Assembly (NCBI GenBank): GCA_016778895.1
Contig: JADHOR010000002.1
Location: 109,325 to 173,324 of the forward strand
Direction: 5' to 3'
DNA: 64,000 nt
Source: Candidatus Puniceispirillum sp.
Lineage (GTDB): Bacteria; Pseudomonadota; Alphaproteobacteria; Puniceispirillales; Puniceispirillaceae
Shown: positions 28,855 to 38,830 of the stretch, piece after piece
How the letters are laid out: each line of letters starts with the position of its first letter
How positions within the stretch are numbered: the first letter of the stretch is position 1
Notes under the pieces: model-generated
The model's database searches: none
What the model was told of the DNA's origin: nothing
Seen by the model: only the letters and a program-made list of their open reading frames with translations
Translations under genes and position numbers: made by a program

Positions 28855-29966
28855 TGTGGGGGCTGTTTGCAAAAGTAGCAAAATGCCTGCCAGCCGAGGC
28901 GGCGCATCGGGCCGCAATTGTCACATTGCAGCACAATCTGGGACCGCGTCCGGCCCGGCTGACGGCGAAGGTAAACCTTAAGGTTTCGGTGGCTGGCTTA
29001 GATTTTGCCAACCCGCTGGGGCTGGCGGCTGGCTTTGATAAGAATGCTGAATGTTTTAACGGGGCAATGCAGCTCGGTTTTGGCCATGTTGAGGTGGGTA
29101 CAATCACTCCAAAGCCCCAGCCCGGCAATCCAAAACCGCGCGTGTTCCGCCTGCCAAAACATCAGGCGGTGATTAATCGGTACGGGTTCAACAGCCATGG
29201 CATGGACGCCGCTGCGCAAAATCTGCAAAAGATGGCGGCAGCGCGCACCGGTGTTTTAGGGGTTAATGTTGGTGCCAATAAAACTAGCCCAGCACCAATT
29301 GATGATTACCATCGCGCGGTGGCAAGGCTGGCACGCTATGCCGATTATATCACGCTGAATATTTCATCGCCAAACACCCCCGGGTTACGTAATTTGCAGA
29401 CCAAACAGCATCTTGCTGATTTACTGGCGGCGGGGCGTTCCGGGCTTGCCGAAGCGGGGCTCGACTCAGCGTTGCCAGCCAAGCCAATCTTTTTAAAAAT
29501 TGCGCCTGATCTGCATCCGGGTGATCTTGCTGCGATTGTTGAGAGCTGTGTCGATGCCGGTGTCAGCGGCATCATTGCCACCAACACGACGCTGGCGCGG
29601 CCCGAATATCTCGATGGTGCTCATGCTGCCGAGACTGGTGGCCTGTCAGGGGCGCCCTTGTTTGAGGCGGCAACAGCGATCCTTGCTGATGTCAGCCGCC
29701 GCAGTGATCGGCGGCTTGGGCTGATCGGTGCTGGCGGCGTTGCGCATGGCTGGCAGGCCTATGCGAAAATCCTTGTCGGCGCTGATCTGGTTCAGCTTTA
29801 CAGCGGCTTGGCACTGCAAGGACCGCACCTGCCTGGCCAGATTTTGCATCAGCTTGCCGCAATGATGGATGCTGACGGGGTTAGCGCGCCCGATCAGATT
29901 AAAGGGCAGATTGTCGACCCTGCTGCTGCCATCAAATATGCGAGAGCCCTTTGTGAAAAGATTTAA
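28854..29966 (+). CDS. pyrD: Dihydroorotate dehydrogenase (quinone), class 2
   Basis: PyrD oxidises dihydroorotate to orotate with FMN and passes electrons to the quinone pool at the inner membrane. The 370-residue product has the class 2 N-terminal helix extension, then NPLGLAAGFDKNAE, RVFRLPKHQAVINRYGFNS, the catalytic-serine region NISSPNTPGLRNLQ and the FMN phosphate-binding GLIGAGGVAHG. The start codon overlaps the lysK stop. The combination with lysK is not functionally obvious. Confidence 0.96.
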   Translation: MWGLFAKVAKCLPAEAAHRAAIVTLQHNLGPRPARLTAKVNLKVSVAGLDFANPLGLAAGFDKNAECFNGAMQLGFGHVEVGTITPKPQPGNPKPRVFRLPKHQAVINRYGFNSHGMDAAAQNLQKMAAARTGVLGVNVGANKTSPAPIDDYHRAVARLARYADYITLNISSPNTPGLRNLQTKQHLADLLAAGRSGLAEAGLDSALPAKPIFLKIAPDLHPGDLAAIVESCVDAGVSGIIATNTTLARPEYLDGAHAAETGGLSGAPLFEAATAILADVSRRSDRRLGLIGAGGVAHGWQAYAKILVGADLVQLYSGLALQGPHLPGQILHQLAAMMDADGVSAPDQIKGQIVDPAAAIKYARALCEKI

Positions 29967-30560
29967 GAACATCGGGTAATAGGGGTGGTGGCGGCTGTTC
30001 GGCATCGGGGCGCTAAACTGGTTTTGCGCCCGTTTGCCCATCCGTGATACGTTCCGGTTGTTAGCCCAACCTCGAAAATAGATCACCATAACAACCCGGA
30101 TCGCCGCGGTGAGGTTAAACACCTGACGGTGATTATCGACCATTTTACAAAAACTATTAAGGTCGAGATTCTCGCGATAAAGAATATTGGTAACTGCGTT
30201 CCATATTGCGGCATCTAGCACAATCGAAGTTCCTACTTCGGCTAATTATATGTTTCGCTTAACCTTCACCCTTTTGCGCTCCTTTATCCCTGGTCAGTGA
30301 CGAAGACCAATAACGCGCACCAATGGTCGCCGCAAAATGACTCAAAGTGATTGACCTGCAGCCTGTAGTCTATTTGGATTAACCAAAAGGCATAATATGA
30401 TTATCCATGTTACGGTCGCATATTTTCTGGTGACCAACCGCGTGTTGCAGGGACAGGCCAAGCGGGTTTTCGAGCTTGACCTTGCCCACATACTGGCCTA
30501 TACCCAGCCAACAATTTCTAACGCAGAGCCTTTGTACCTGCTGATTATGGAGCCTTAGTT
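29967..30560. other. Gene-poor region between pyrD and rpmB
   Basis: In these 594 bases I find no convincing gene. A minus-strand open frame entering pyrD is judged a shadow. A 53-codon plus-strand frame (30397-30558) starts behind AAAAGG and ends just before rpmB, but its residues resemble no family. A short inverted repeat CGAAG-TTCCTA-CTTCG lies near 30225. TTGACC at 30351 could be the -35 of the rpmB promoter, without a clear -10. Confidence 0.5.
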
Positions 30561-30848
30561 ATGGCAAAACGTTGTCAAATCTCTGGAAAGACTGTGATGT
30601 CTGGCAATAATGTCAGCCATGCGAATAACCGCACACGCCGTCGTTTCCTGCCGAACCTGCAAACGACTCGTATGCACAGCGAAATCCTCGACCGTCAGGT
30701 TAGCCTGCGTGTCTCGACAAGCGCGATGCGCACCGTAGAAAAGCATGGTGGCCTTGACGCCTATTTGTTGCAGGCACGCAATGCCAAGCTGGCTGTCGAA
30801 GCCCAAAAGCTTAAGCGTGAAATCACTGCAGCTCAGGCCGGCAAATAA
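30561..30848 (+). CDS. rpmB: 50S ribosomal protein L28
   Basis: L28 is a component of the large ribosomal subunit. The 95-residue product begins with the family signature MAKRCQISGKTVMSGNNVSH and continues NRTRRRFLPNLQ, then the C-terminal helix. It is slightly longer than the E. coli protein, as usual for alphaproteobacteria. It stands alone, with a probable terminator 25 bases after the stop, and faces the convergent cobT gene. Confidence 0.97.
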   Translation: MAKRCQISGKTVMSGNNVSHANNRTRRRFLPNLQTTRMHSEILDRQVSLRVSTSAMRTVEKHGGLDAYLLQARNAKLAVEAQKLKREITAAQAGK

Positions 30849-30872
30849 CGCATAGCTTAAATAGCCAATCAG

Positions 30873-30900
30873 CCCCGTAAAAGCCTTGAGGGGTTTTTTT
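30873..30900 (+). terminator. Probable terminator of rpmB
   Basis: CCCC (30873-30876) can pair with GGGG (30890-30893), with partial pairing inside, and a run of seven T follows (30894-30900). The stem is short but the T run and position after rpmB support termination. Confidence 0.6.
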
Positions 30901-30951
30901 GTCGGTAATTTTGATCTAGGGATATGGGGCGCCAAAAATCAGTAGGGGCAA

Positions 30952-32802
30952 TCAGGTCACGCGGCGACTGCGTTTATTGGCATCCTCGTCAAACAGGTCG
31001 GTCAATTGCGCGACAACGGCTCCCCCAAGCTGGTCAACATCGGTGATGGTAACGGCGCGCCGGTAATAGCGGGTAACGTCATGGCCGATGCCGATGGCCA
31101 GTAATTCAACTGGCGAGCGTCCTTCAATATAGCCGATGACTTCGCGCAGATGCTTTTCAAGATAGCTGCCGCTATTGACCGATAGGGTCGAATCATCAAC
31201 CGGAGCCCCATCCGAGATCACCAGCATGATGCGTCGGTCTTCATGGCGGGTCAGTAAACGTTCATGCGCCCATAGCAGTGCCTCGCCATCAATATTCTCT
31301 TTCAGGATACCCTCACGCAGCATCAGGCCAAGCGATTTGCGCGCCCGCCGCCATGGCACATCGGCTGGCTTGTAAATAATATGTCGAAGGTCGTTCAAAC
31401 GGCCCGGCATTGATGGTTTGCCGGCCTGCTGCCATAATTCGCGCGACTGACCGCCTTTCCACGCACGGGTGGTAAACCCAAGAATTTCAACCTTCACCCC
31501 GCAACGCTCCAGCGTTCGAGCCAGAATATCGGCGGTCACCGCGGCAATGGTAATCGGGCGACCGCGCATTGATCCTGAATTATCCAGCAAAAGCGTCACC
31601 ACCGTATCGCGGAATTTTGTGTCTTGTTCTTGCTTGTAGGATAGCGGGCTTAATGGCTGGGTGACAACGCGGTGCAGTTTGGCCGCATCCAGCACACCCT
31701 CTTCTAAATCAAAATCCCATGAGCGGTTCTGGTGCGCCATCAATTTCCGCTGCAAGCGGTTTGCCAGCTTGCCAACGATCGAGGTAACATTTTCCATATG
31801 CCGGTCAAGCATCACGCGAAGCCGGTCAAGTTCTTGCGCATCACAAAGATCAGCAGCGGCAATTACCTCATCAAACCTTGTTTCAAAAACACGATAGCTA
31901 TCATTGGCCGTACCGTTTTTGCCCTGCTCGCCCTGCATATCGGAATTGGGGGACTCGCCGTCACTGCTACCGTCATCGGCGCCTTCAGAATCCATCATCT
32001 CGCCATCTTCAGACGCGCCGGCATCACCAGCATCATCCATTGACTGGCTGTCATCGCCCTCGCTTTGATCCTCACCAACTGCAGATTGCTCGCCATCCTG
32101 TTCGGACTGGCTGTCGCCGCCTTCGTCCTGATCATCTTCATTGTCCGAATCCTGATCCTCATCTGAGGTCGCATCGCCAAGATCAGACTCAAGGGCCCCA
32201 ATCAGGCGGCGCGATAATTCGGCAAAGGCAGGCTGGTCATCCAGCGACTGGCCAAGCTCGTCAATCAGGTCGCCAGCCCGGCTCTTGACCCAAGGCCGCC
32301 ATAAATCCATCACCATTGAAAGGTTTTTCGGCGGCGGCGATCCGGTCAGCTCTTCGCGCAATAACAGCCTTACAACTTCGGCAATGCCGGCATCATCGGC
32401 GCTGCCCGGCGCGTCAATCTGCCGGTTTTCATAACGCTGATTTAGCGCGGCATCCAGATTCGCGCCAACACCCTTCATGTGACGCGCGCCAATCGCCTCG
32501 ACCCGGGCACGTTCAGCCGATTCGAAAATCGCCTTGGCGCCGTCGGGTGCCGGACAATGTTTTTTATGGGTCATGGGGTTGTGATGGGCGAGCCATAGCG
32601 CGGCCCCATCCGCGGCCCCGCGAAGGCTTGCCTTTTGCGCAGCGGTGGCGGTTGGCGGTAATGCCGGAAGCCGCACATCATCCTTGCCAACATGAGTATC
32701 AGTGCCAGCATAGGTAACCTGATGTTCTTTGCCACCAGCAAGTGCCCGCATCGCCGCGGCGTTTGATTTCAGAAATTGTGCATCTTTGTCAAATGACGAC
32801 AT
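30952..32802 (-). CDS. cobT: Aerobic cobaltochelatase, CobT subunit
   Basis: CobT with CobS forms the AAA+ complex that powers cobalt insertion by CobN into hydrogenobyrinic acid a,c-diamide, in aerobic cobalamin synthesis. The 616-residue product has an N-terminal domain, a long acidic region around residues 205-300 rich in Asp, Glu and Ser as usual for CobT, and a C-terminal von Willebrand A domain with the metal-binding DNSGSM at about 407-412. It lies 71 bases downstream of cobS. CobN is not in the window; the left-edge adenosyltransferase would act later in the pathway. Confidence 0.95.
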   Translation of the reverse strand: MSSFDKDAQFLKSNAAAMRALAGGKEHQVTYAGTDTHVGKDDVRLPALPPTATAAQKASLRGAADGAALWLAHHNPMTHKKHCPAPDGAKAIFESAERARVEAIGARHMKGVGANLDAALNQRYENRQIDAPGSADDAGIAEVVRLLLREELTGSPPPKNLSMVMDLWRPWVKSRAGDLIDELGQSLDDQPAFAELSRRLIGALESDLGDATSDEDQDSDNEDDQDEGGDSQSEQDGEQSAVGEDQSEGDDSQSMDDAGDAGASEDGEMMDSEGADDGSSDGESPNSDMQGEQGKNGTANDSYRVFETRFDEVIAAADLCDAQELDRLRVMLDRHMENVTSIVGKLANRLQRKLMAHQNRSWDFDLEEGVLDAAKLHRVVTQPLSPLSYKQEQDTKFRDTVVTLLLDNSGSMRGRPITIAAVTADILARTLERCGVKVEILGFTTRAWKGGQSRELWQQAGKPSMPGRLNDLRHIIYKPADVPWRRARKSLGLMLREGILKENIDGEALLWAHERLLTRHEDRRIMLVISDGAPVDDSTLSVNSGSYLEKHLREVIGYIEGRSPVELLAIGIGHDVTRYYRRAVTITDVDQLGGAVVAQLTDLFDEDANKRSRRVT

Positions 32803-32873
32803 ATGCTTTTGTTCCTGCGGCTGTTTGGCGGCGTTACTATTGGCCTTGTGCGGCGTTTACGGACAGATTTACC

Positions 32874-33881
32874 CTAGCTAGCAGTGGCTTGCCGGATTGG
32901 TGCTTCGGGCAAATCAATGCCAAAACAACGCTGATAATACTCAGCAACAGTTGGCCGCTCGATTTCGTCACATTTGTTCAAAAAGCTCAGCCGAAATGCC
33001 AATGTCATATCGCCAAAGATGCTGGTGTTTTCCGCCCATGTAATCACTGTACGTGGTGACATAACGGTTGATAGGTCACCTGACATAAAGCCTTTTCGGG
33101 TGAGGTCAGCCATGCGGACCATCGCTGCCACCTGCTCACTGCCTTTTTTGTCGGCATATTGTGGCAGTTTCGCAGTCACAATATTGACCTCGTCAGCATG
33201 TGGCAGATAATTCAATGTAGAAACGATTGACCAGCGGTCCATCTGGCCTTGGTTGATCTGCTGGGTGCCATGGTAAAGGCCTGTTGTGTCGCCAAGACCA
33301 ACGGTATTGGCAGTTGCAAAAAGCCGGAAATGCGGATGTGGATGGATTACCTTGTTGCTATCCAGCAGGGTCAGCTTGCCATCTACCTCAAGAACGCGCT
33401 GGATCACAAACATCACATCGGCGCGGCCAGCGTCATATTCATCAAATACCAGTGCGACGGGGTTCTGCAATGCCCATGGCAGAATGCCTTCACGGAATTC
33501 GGTAACCTGTTTGCCATCGCGCAGCACAATTGCGTCCTTGCCGATTAGATCAATCCGGCTGATATGGCTGTCAAGATTGACCCGGATACACGGCCAGTTC
33601 AGCCGCGCGGCAACCTGTTCGATATGGGTCGATTTGCCGGTGCCGTGATAGCCTTGGATCATCACCCGGCGGTTAAAGCCAAAGCCTGCCAAAATAGCGA
33701 TTGTGGTGTCAGTGTCGAATTGATAGTTCGGATCGAGGCCCGGCACATAGTCAGAGCCTTCGCTAAAAGCCGGAACTTCCATATCGACATCAATACCAAA
33801 AACATTTCTGGCATTGACCGAAATGTCGGGCGCCGACATAGGATGGGCTGGGGTCGGCGCAAATCTCGCGTTATCAGACAT
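32874..33881 (-). CDS. cobS: Aerobic cobaltochelatase, CobS AAA+ subunit
   Basis: CobS is the AAA+ ATPase partner of CobT in cobalt chelation. The 335-residue product has Walker [10 protein letters not shown] at 77-85, Walker [11 protein letters not shown] at about 143-152, and sensor-like [14 protein letters not shown]. The N-terminal [13 protein letters not shown] is typical of CobS. The gene order dnaJ-like, cobS, cobT on one strand with bolA diverging is a conserved alphaproteobacterial arrangement and supports the assignment. Confidence 0.96.
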   Translation of the reverse strand: MSDNARFAPTPAHPMSAPDISVNARNVFGIDVDMEVPAFSEGSDYVPGLDPNYQFDTDTTIAILAGFGFNRRVMIQGYHGTGKSTHIEQVAARLNWPCIRVNLDSHISRIDLIGKDAIVLRDGKQVTEFREGILPWALQNPVALVFDEYDAGRADVMFVIQRVLEVDGKLTLLDSNKVIHPHPHFRLFATANTVGLGDTTGLYHGTQQINQGQMDRWSIVSTLNYLPHADEVNIVTAKLPQYADKKGSEQVAAMVRMADLTRKGFMSGDLSTVMSPRTVITWAENTSIFGDMTLAFRLSFLNKCDEIERPTVAEYYQRCFGIDLPEAPIRQATAS

Positions 33882-33916
33882 AACAGTTAGAACTCCACAT
33901 TAAGCAAATTTCAGGT

Positions 33917-34504
33917 TTAGCTGGCGGCAGATTTGCCGCCATTGGCAAGTGTTTTCCGAATTAGTGAATAGGCAAGGTTAATATCTTTTAGCCGTTCTTC
34001 GGCATGTGCGTCACCCCCATTTTTATCAGGGTGGTTTTCCTTTACCAGACGCTTGTACTGTTTTTTGACAATATCAAAATCCTCGATCGGTGCCAAGTTT
34101 AAGGTTTTCCATGCGGCACGTTCTTCAGCGGTTAATTTACGCCTCGATTTTGCCTCGTCCCGATTGTCGAAATCAAACAATCCCAACGGGTCATCGAAAT
34201 GATTTTCGCTTGGCTGGCCGGTGGCAAATTTCCAGCTTGGCCGTTCCCAAGTTGTCGCGCGCCGGATTTCAGCTTCAAGTGCGGCGCCCTGAAGCCCGTC
34301 ATAATAATTCCATGATTTATTATAAGCGCGGATATGGTCAAGGCAGAACCAGATGTAATCGCGCAGTGCATCGCGCGATTTTGGCGCCGGATAAACGCCC
34401 TCATCGCGGCAGCCAATAGCCGCACAGCGCCGCGGCTCGCTATCATTTTGCCGCTGATCAATCTTAAACTCTGGTTCGGTGGCGCGTCTCATCCTATGAT
34501 CCAC
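33917..34504 (-). CDS. J-domain protein upstream of cobS
   Basis: This 195-residue protein has a C-terminal J domain (about 140-190) with the HPD motif in YKRLVKENHPDKNGGD, which stimulates DnaK-type chaperones. The N-terminal ~110 residues contain a conserved alphaproteobacterial segment (CAAIGCRDEGVYPAPKSRD and YIWFCLDHIRAYNKSWNY) with three cysteines that may bind metal. It lacks the glycine-rich and zinc-finger domains of DnaJ. Its conserved place before cobS suggests a link to cobaltochelatase assembly, but this is inference. It diverges from bolA across 52 bases. Confidence 0.9.
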   Translation of the reverse strand: MDHRMRRATEPEFKIDQRQNDSEPRRCAAIGCRDEGVYPAPKSRDALRDYIWFCLDHIRAYNKSWNYYDGLQGAALEAEIRRATTWERPSWKFATGQPSENHFDDPLGLFDFDNRDEAKSRRKLTAEERAAWKTLNLAPIEDFDIVKKQYKRLVKENHPDKNGGDAHAEERLKDINLAYSLIRKTLANGGKSAAS

Positions 34505-34556
34505 TTAACATCAGTGTCTTTACAAGCAAACGTACCCCCCAAAATGGAGATAGCAC

Positions 34557-34814
34557 ATGGCAACGGCAGATACTATAGCGCAAAAATTGACCGCCGGGTT
34601 AAATCCGCAGGAAATTGAAGTGCGGGATGTCAGTGATAAGCACGCAGGTCACGCTGGCTGGCGCGAGGGTGGCGGTACGCATTTTGAGGTTACCATCAAG
34701 GCTGCGGCCTTTGCTGGCAAATCCCGTCTACAGCGGCACCGGATGGTTAATGCAGTGCTGGCTGACGATCTTGCCAACAGCATTCATGCGCTCGAAATGC
34801 ATCTAAGCGACTAG
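34557..34814 (+). CDS. bolA: BolA family protein
   Basis: BolA proteins bind [2Fe-2S] clusters together with monothiol glutaredoxins and affect iron homeostasis and morphology. The 85-residue product has the family core: a conserved His region KHAGHAGWREGGGTHFEV and the signature RLQRHRMVNAVL, with expected ligand residues His in the C-terminal HRMV. CACATGG start context with GGAG upstream (AATGGAGATAGCAC). It diverges from the J-domain/cobS/cobT group. Confidence 0.92.
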   Translation: MATADTIAQKLTAGLNPQEIEVRDVSDKHAGHAGWREGGGTHFEVTIKAAAFAGKSRLQRHRMVNAVLADDLANSIHALEMHLSD

Positions 34815-34872
34815 GCTAGCCGTTTCTTAAAAACTTTTGCCGCCCAAGCCCGTGTTCCGCTATTAATACCGG

Positions 34873-35472
34873 CTATTTGCGGTCATCGGCATAGCCAACG
34901 CAACTATTCAGCAGGTGACTGCGCTCGCGCTGCTTGTCGGCATCGGTGAATGTTGCGCCGGTGCGCCGTTCACGCGCTTCTTGCCCATACATTGTCTGAT
35001 AGGCGATGGTCGCAACAGGGCCCAGCAATTCGGTAATATGCGTACAGCCGTGCCGTCCGCCGATTGCTGCTTGAACCTGACGCCGCCATCCCGGGCCAAT
35101 CTTCAGCCCAACAAGCTCGTGAAACACTTCATTGGCCTTGGGGCAAACCGCATAAGGGCCGGTTATCGTGATGGCCTCGGCCGCGGTGATGACGCGTTCC
35201 TTGGTAATGGTGATGCGCAGGATCATATGGTGAACCGGCAAATCAGGCGTAACCTCGCCGCGAAAATCACTGGGAAACGGATAGGTTTTATGATCGGTCA
35301 GCGCGGCCTCGATATCAAACAGCCCATCATTGCGCACATAGCCATTTAGCGTGATCTGGCGTTGATGAACCAGCTCGCGCTCGGCCGCTGGCGGGCTTAA
35401 TTCGGTTGAATGATCCGCGCCGTAAGGCGTGTGGATTGCGGGATTTGCTTGTGGGTTAGCTCGGCTCATCAT
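34873..35472 (-). CDS. DUF2889 family protein
   Basis: The 199-residue product matches the DUF2889 pattern throughout: LVHQRQITLNGYVRNDGLFDIEA near residue 34, LPVHHMILRITI near 78, AVCPKANEVFHELVGLKIGPGW and GGRHGCTHITELLGPVATIAYQT. The conserved Cys and His residues (CPKA, GCTH) suggest metal binding, but no biochemical function is known to me for this family. It is a soluble protein. It follows corC on the same strand by 18 bases and may be the last gene of aroK-aroB-corC. Confidence 0.85.
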   Translation of the reverse strand: MMSRANPQANPAIHTPYGADHSTELSPPAAERELVHQRQITLNGYVRNDGLFDIEAALTDHKTYPFPSDFRGEVTPDLPVHHMILRITITKERVITAAEAITITGPYAVCPKANEVFHELVGLKIGPGWRRQVQAAIGGRHGCTHITELLGPVATIAYQTMYGQEARERRTGATFTDADKQRERSHLLNSCVGYADDRK

Positions 35473-35490
35473 CTTGATCTTTCATTGATT

Positions 35491-36750
35491 TTAGCTTGCC
35501 CATAGGCGCAGGCTTGTCAGGCGGTTGCCTTCGCGTTTCACAATACGAAAGCGGATATCATGGAACCGGAATTCCTGTCCCGGGCTGGGGATTGTGCGGC
35601 TTTCAAAAAGTACCAATCCGGCCAGAGTTGAGGCATCCTCATCGGGAAGATGCCAGCCAAGCGTACGGTTCAAATCGCGAATTGTCACATTGCCGTCAAC
35701 AAGCCACGACCCATCGGCCTGTGCGCTGAGACCAGCCAGCCCGATATCATGTTCATCATCAATATCGCCAACGATTTCCTCAAGAATATCTTCCAAGGTG
35801 ACGATGCCGCGAAAATCACCATATTCATCAACAACGACGGCAAAATGTTCACGCCGTGTGCGAAACGCCTGCAACTGGTCGAACAGCAAGGTGGTTTCGG
35901 GAATGAAATAGGCATCACTGGCGATATTCTGCACCAGTTGCGGTAAATTCGCTTTCTTGCTGCCGGTTTCGGTTTCACGCAAGGCGCGCAGCAAATCTTT
36001 GACATGCAGAACGCCGATAATATTGTCAGGCTTGCCGGAAAATACCGGATGCCGGGTATGCGGCGACCCAAGCACAAACCGCAGAATATCCTGGATATTA
36101 TCGTCAGCATTAACCATGCTTACAGTGCCGCGATGGGTCATGATCTGATCCACCGACAACTCGTTCAGATCAAGAATCGACGACAACATCGCCTTGCGTT
36201 CACGGTCATCGGCATTGCCGTTGCTGCCCTGTAATTCAATCAGTCCGCGCAATTCTTCTTCACGGTCATAATCATCGTCCAGCCGTGGCCGGATCATCTG
36301 GCTGGCAAGCAGGCGCAGGCCAAGCGAAAGCGGGCTTAGCAGCCGCACCACCAATTGCAGGGCTGGCGCAATTTTTAGCGCATATTGATCGGCATAGGTA
36401 AAGGCATAGGTTTTTGGCATTACCTCGGCAAACACGACCAACAAAACAGTCATGGCTATGGTTGCCCAAACAAGGCCGCCTTCGCCAAATAGCGAGATCG
36501 CAATGCTTGTCGCCATTGCCGAGCCAAGAACATTGACAGCATTATTGCCAATCAGAATAGATCCGATCAGGCCTTCACGGTCGGCGCGAAGAGCCTCGAC
36601 GATTCGGGCGCGATCATTGCCTTTGCTGGCAAGCTGGCGCATTCGGGCGTCGGATGCAGCGGTCAGCGCAGTTTCGGCACTGGAAAAAAATGCCGATGCG
36701 AGGATCAATAGGATGATTATCAGTGCCAAAAGCCACAGGCTAGACGCCAT
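35491..36750 (-). CDS. HlyC/CorC family membrane protein with CNNM and CBS domains
   Basis: The 419-residue product has an N-terminal DUF21/CNNM membrane domain of three to four helices (to about residue 150, including FFSSAETALTAAS and GSILIGNNAVNVLGSA), a paired CBS domain that usually binds adenine nucleotides, and the C-terminal CorC_HlyC domain. Proteins of this type are linked to magnesium and cobalt efflux and were historically named hemolysins. ATG 36750 is chosen because GAGG lies 6 bases upstream and the next residues match the family start. The start lies inside the last 11 bases of aroB, so the two are probably coupled. Confidence 0.92.
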   Translation of the reverse strand: MASSLWLLALIIILLILASAFFSSAETALTAASDARMRQLASKGNDRARIVEALRADREGLIGSILIGNNAVNVLGSAMATSIAISLFGEGGLVWATIAMTVLLVVFAEVMPKTYAFTYADQYALKIAPALQLVVRLLSPLSLGLRLLASQMIRPRLDDDYDREEELRGLIELQGSNGNADDRERKAMLSSILDLNELSVDQIMTHRGTVSMVNADDNIQDILRFVLGSPHTRHPVFSGKPDNIIGVLHVKDLLRALRETETGSKKANLPQLVQNIASDAYFIPETTLLFDQLQAFRTRREHFAVVVDEYGDFRGIVTLEDILEEIVGDIDDEHDIGLAGLSAQADGSWLVDGNVTIRDLNRTLGWHLPDEDASTLAGLVLFESRTIPSPGQEFRFHDIRFRIVKREGNRLTSLRLWAS

Positions 36751-37855
36751 GTTCACCTCGTTGCAGCAATTTTTCAACCGCATCTGGCGGCACATCGCCG
36801 CTTACGAATGCGTCACCAATAGCCCGGACAAGAATGAAATACATTCGACCATCGCGCATTTTCTTGTCATGTTTCATATGTTTAATCAACTGCGATGCGG
36901 GGGCATTGCCTGCGCCAAGACCAGCCTGACCCGCAGGCAGACCAACGGCGCGCAAATGCGCCTTGCATTGCGCCACATCAGCAGCCTTGCAAAATCCCAG
37001 ATCAGCCGACAGCTCAAAAGCCAGCGCCATGCCAGCGGCAACCGCTTCACCGTGAAGCAGGCTGCCATTATAGCCAGCTTCGGCCTCAAAGGCGTGAGCG
37101 AATGTATGGCCGAGATTGAGCAAAGCACGTTTTCCAGCTTCACGCTCGTCAGCTTCGACGATTCGCGCCTTGGCAAGGCAGGATGTGTAGATGGCGTGCA
37201 TGATTGCATCGGGGTCTAGCGCAAGCACTGCCGTACGGTTGAACTCTAGCCAGTCAAAAAACGTGGCATCGCCCAACAGCCCATACTTAATAACCTCGGC
37301 ATAGCCAGCGCGCAGTTCGCGCGGCGGCAGACTAGCCAGCAGGCTGGTATCGGCAAGGACGGCCTTTGGTTGATAAAAGGCACCAATGAGATTTTTGCCG
37401 GCGGCCGCATTGACGCCCGTTTTACCGCCAACTGAACTATCGACCTGGGCTAGCAGGCTGGTTGGAATCTGGACAAAATCGACGCCGCGTAACAGGCTTG
37501 CCGCGGCAAAGCCAGCAAGATCGCCAACAACGCCGCCGCCAAAGGCAACCAGCAAGATCGAGCGGTCAACTCCGACCGCCAGAATGTCATCAAGCAGACG
37601 CGCCAGCACCTGCATGGATTTACTGGTCTCACCAGCAGCCACTGCAAAATGATCGATTTTCCGTGCGGTGGGCTTTAGTCCGGCTGTCAGCCGGTCAAGA
37701 TGAAGCGCCGCAACAGTTTTGTCGCTGACAATGATAATGTGTCGGTTGGCCGCAATCGGGCCAAGCATATCGCCGGCACGATCAACCAGATCAGCGCCGA
37801 TGATGATGTTATAAGCGCGTTCGCCAAGACCAACGGTTAGTGTTTTTTGTTGCAT
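36740..37855 (-). CDS. aroB: 3-dehydroquinate synthase
   Basis: AroB converts DAHP to 3-dehydroquinate, the second step of the shikimate pathway, using NAD and a divalent metal. The 371-residue product shows NAD-binding GGGVVGDLAGFAAA, PTSLLAQVDSSVGGKTGVN, and the metal ligands: Glu in GYAEVIKYGLL, His in NLGHTFAHAFE and His in SLLHGEAVAAGM. It follows aroK by 11 bases and overlaps corC, an order common in alphaproteobacteria. Confidence 0.97.
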   Translation of the reverse strand: MQQKTLTVGLGERAYNIIIGADLVDRAGDMLGPIAANRHIIIVSDKTVAALHLDRLTAGLKPTARKIDHFAVAAGETSKSMQVLARLLDDILAVGVDRSILLVAFGGGVVGDLAGFAAASLLRGVDFVQIPTSLLAQVDSSVGGKTGVNAAAGKNLIGAFYQPKAVLADTSLLASLPPRELRAGYAEVIKYGLLGDATFFDWLEFNRTAVLALDPDAIMHAIYTSCLAKARIVEADEREAGKRALLNLGHTFAHAFEAEAGYNGSLLHGEAVAAGMALAFELSADLGFCKAADVAQCKAHLRAVGLPAGQAGLGAGNAPASQLIKHMKHDKKMRDGRMYFILVRAIGDAFVSGDVPPDAVEKLLQRGEHGV

Positions 37856-37866
37856 ATTCCAGTGAC

Positions 37867-38493
37867 CTACTGTCTTGGCAGATGACTGTCAAGCGCGCGC
37901 AGCAGCGCCATCATCGCTTTATGTGTTGATAAACCGTCAGTATCCAGATGGATATGTGCCTTTTCATAATGCGGTGAACGCTGCTGGTTGAGGCGCGTCA
38001 ATGTTGCTAACGGGTCGTCATTATGCAGCAAAGGCCGCGATTTGGTGTTGCCAATCCTTGATAGCAGTGTTTCGGGTGGTGCCTTTAACCATACTACTAA
38101 AGCCGTCTCTAACAGCAATCTTGCCGTTGTTTCATGGCAAAATGCGCCGCCACCAGTGGCGACAATCTGCGGTGCGTGCGACAGTAAAGCCCGGATTGTT
38201 TTTAATTCCATTTCCCGGAATTTCGCCTCGCCTGCCAGCTCAAAAATTTCGGCAATACTGATGCCAGCGTTTTTCACAATATGCTTGTCACTATCCTCGA
38301 AGTTCAGCCCGAGCATTCTGGCCGTACGCTGACCAACCGCGGATTTGCCACTTCCCATCAGGCCAACAAGCGCCAATGGTCGGTCAAGCCGGGCTGCAAG
38401 GCTATGGCCGAGATCGGCCGCAGGAATGGGCTTTTGCTGTGTTTGATTAGTTGATCTTCTTGGCTTTGTTTCCATGCAGGCCATCATAACCAT
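37867..38493 (-). CDS. aroK: Shikimate kinase
   Basis: AroK phosphorylates shikimate with ATP. The 208-residue product has Walker A GLMGSGKSAVGQ near residue 45, the shikimate-binding Asp region FEDSDKHI, EAKFREMELKTI and the glycine-rich VATGGGAFC. The first 35 residues are polar and longer than in E. coli AroK, which is usual for alphaproteobacteria. ATG 38493 or 38475 could be the start. Operon with aroB. Confidence 0.95.
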   Translation of the reverse strand: MVMMACMETKPRRSTNQTQQKPIPAADLGHSLAARLDRPLALVGLMGSGKSAVGQRTARMLGLNFEDSDKHIVKNAGISIAEIFELAGEAKFREMELKTIRALLSHAPQIVATGGGAFCHETTARLLLETALVVWLKAPPETLLSRIGNTKSRPLLHNDDPLATLTRLNQQRSPHYEKAHIHLDTDGLSTHKAMMALLRALDSHLPRQ

Positions 38494-38830
38494 GCAACCG
38501 GCCTAGGGGAATAAAATAAGCAGCCTGACTAGCCGAGATTTAATGAAAAGGCGAACGAAAATATGACGCGGCTTGTGACTTTGCCTAATTGCCGACATAA
38601 TATTGTCACAAATACCTTGTTACTCATTCTTGGTTTCTGAAACCAGTACAGGTGATGGGGCATAGCGTCGATTGGTTGCTTTAGCCATGGCATCAACGTC
38701 GTTTGACATCAGTTATTGGCACATCAGTTACCCGCCGCTATCGGGGACTATGGGCAATGGTGCAAATTGACGGTGTGAACAAAATGGGCCGGGCGAAAGT
38801 GAGACGCTAGCCAGAAAATACGGAGATGAA
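38494..38830. other. Divergent gap between aroK and the small membrane peptide gene
   Basis: This 337-base region should hold the promoters for aroK-aroB-corC and for the 38831-42018 group. No clean promoter is seen. ACATCAGTTA occurs twice with a 15-base period (38706-38715 and 38721-38730), which could be a binding site, and GGTTTC-T-GAAACC forms a short inverted repeat near 38631-38643. Confidence 0.5.

Noticed and set aside
29646..30221. A 191-codon open frame on the minus strand reaching out of pyrD
   Set aside because: More than half lies antisense to pyrD; the part outside (MLDAAIWNAV...) resembles no family that I know.
30397..30558. 53-codon plus-strand frame before rpmB
   Set aside because: There is AAGG at suitable spacing, but the peptide has no family resemblance and the frame lies where the rpmB leader is expected.
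31930..32200. Low-complexity acidic repeat region inside cobT
   Set aside because: A long Asp/Glu/Ser-rich region is a usual feature of CobT.
30850..34560. Possible cobalamin riboswitch near cobS/cobT
   Set aside because: The gap upstream of the group is only 52 bases and has no B12-box-like sequence or room for the structure.
36452..37219. A 255-codon open frame on the plus strand
   Set aside because: Runs antisense over the corC start and aroB, both clearly real.
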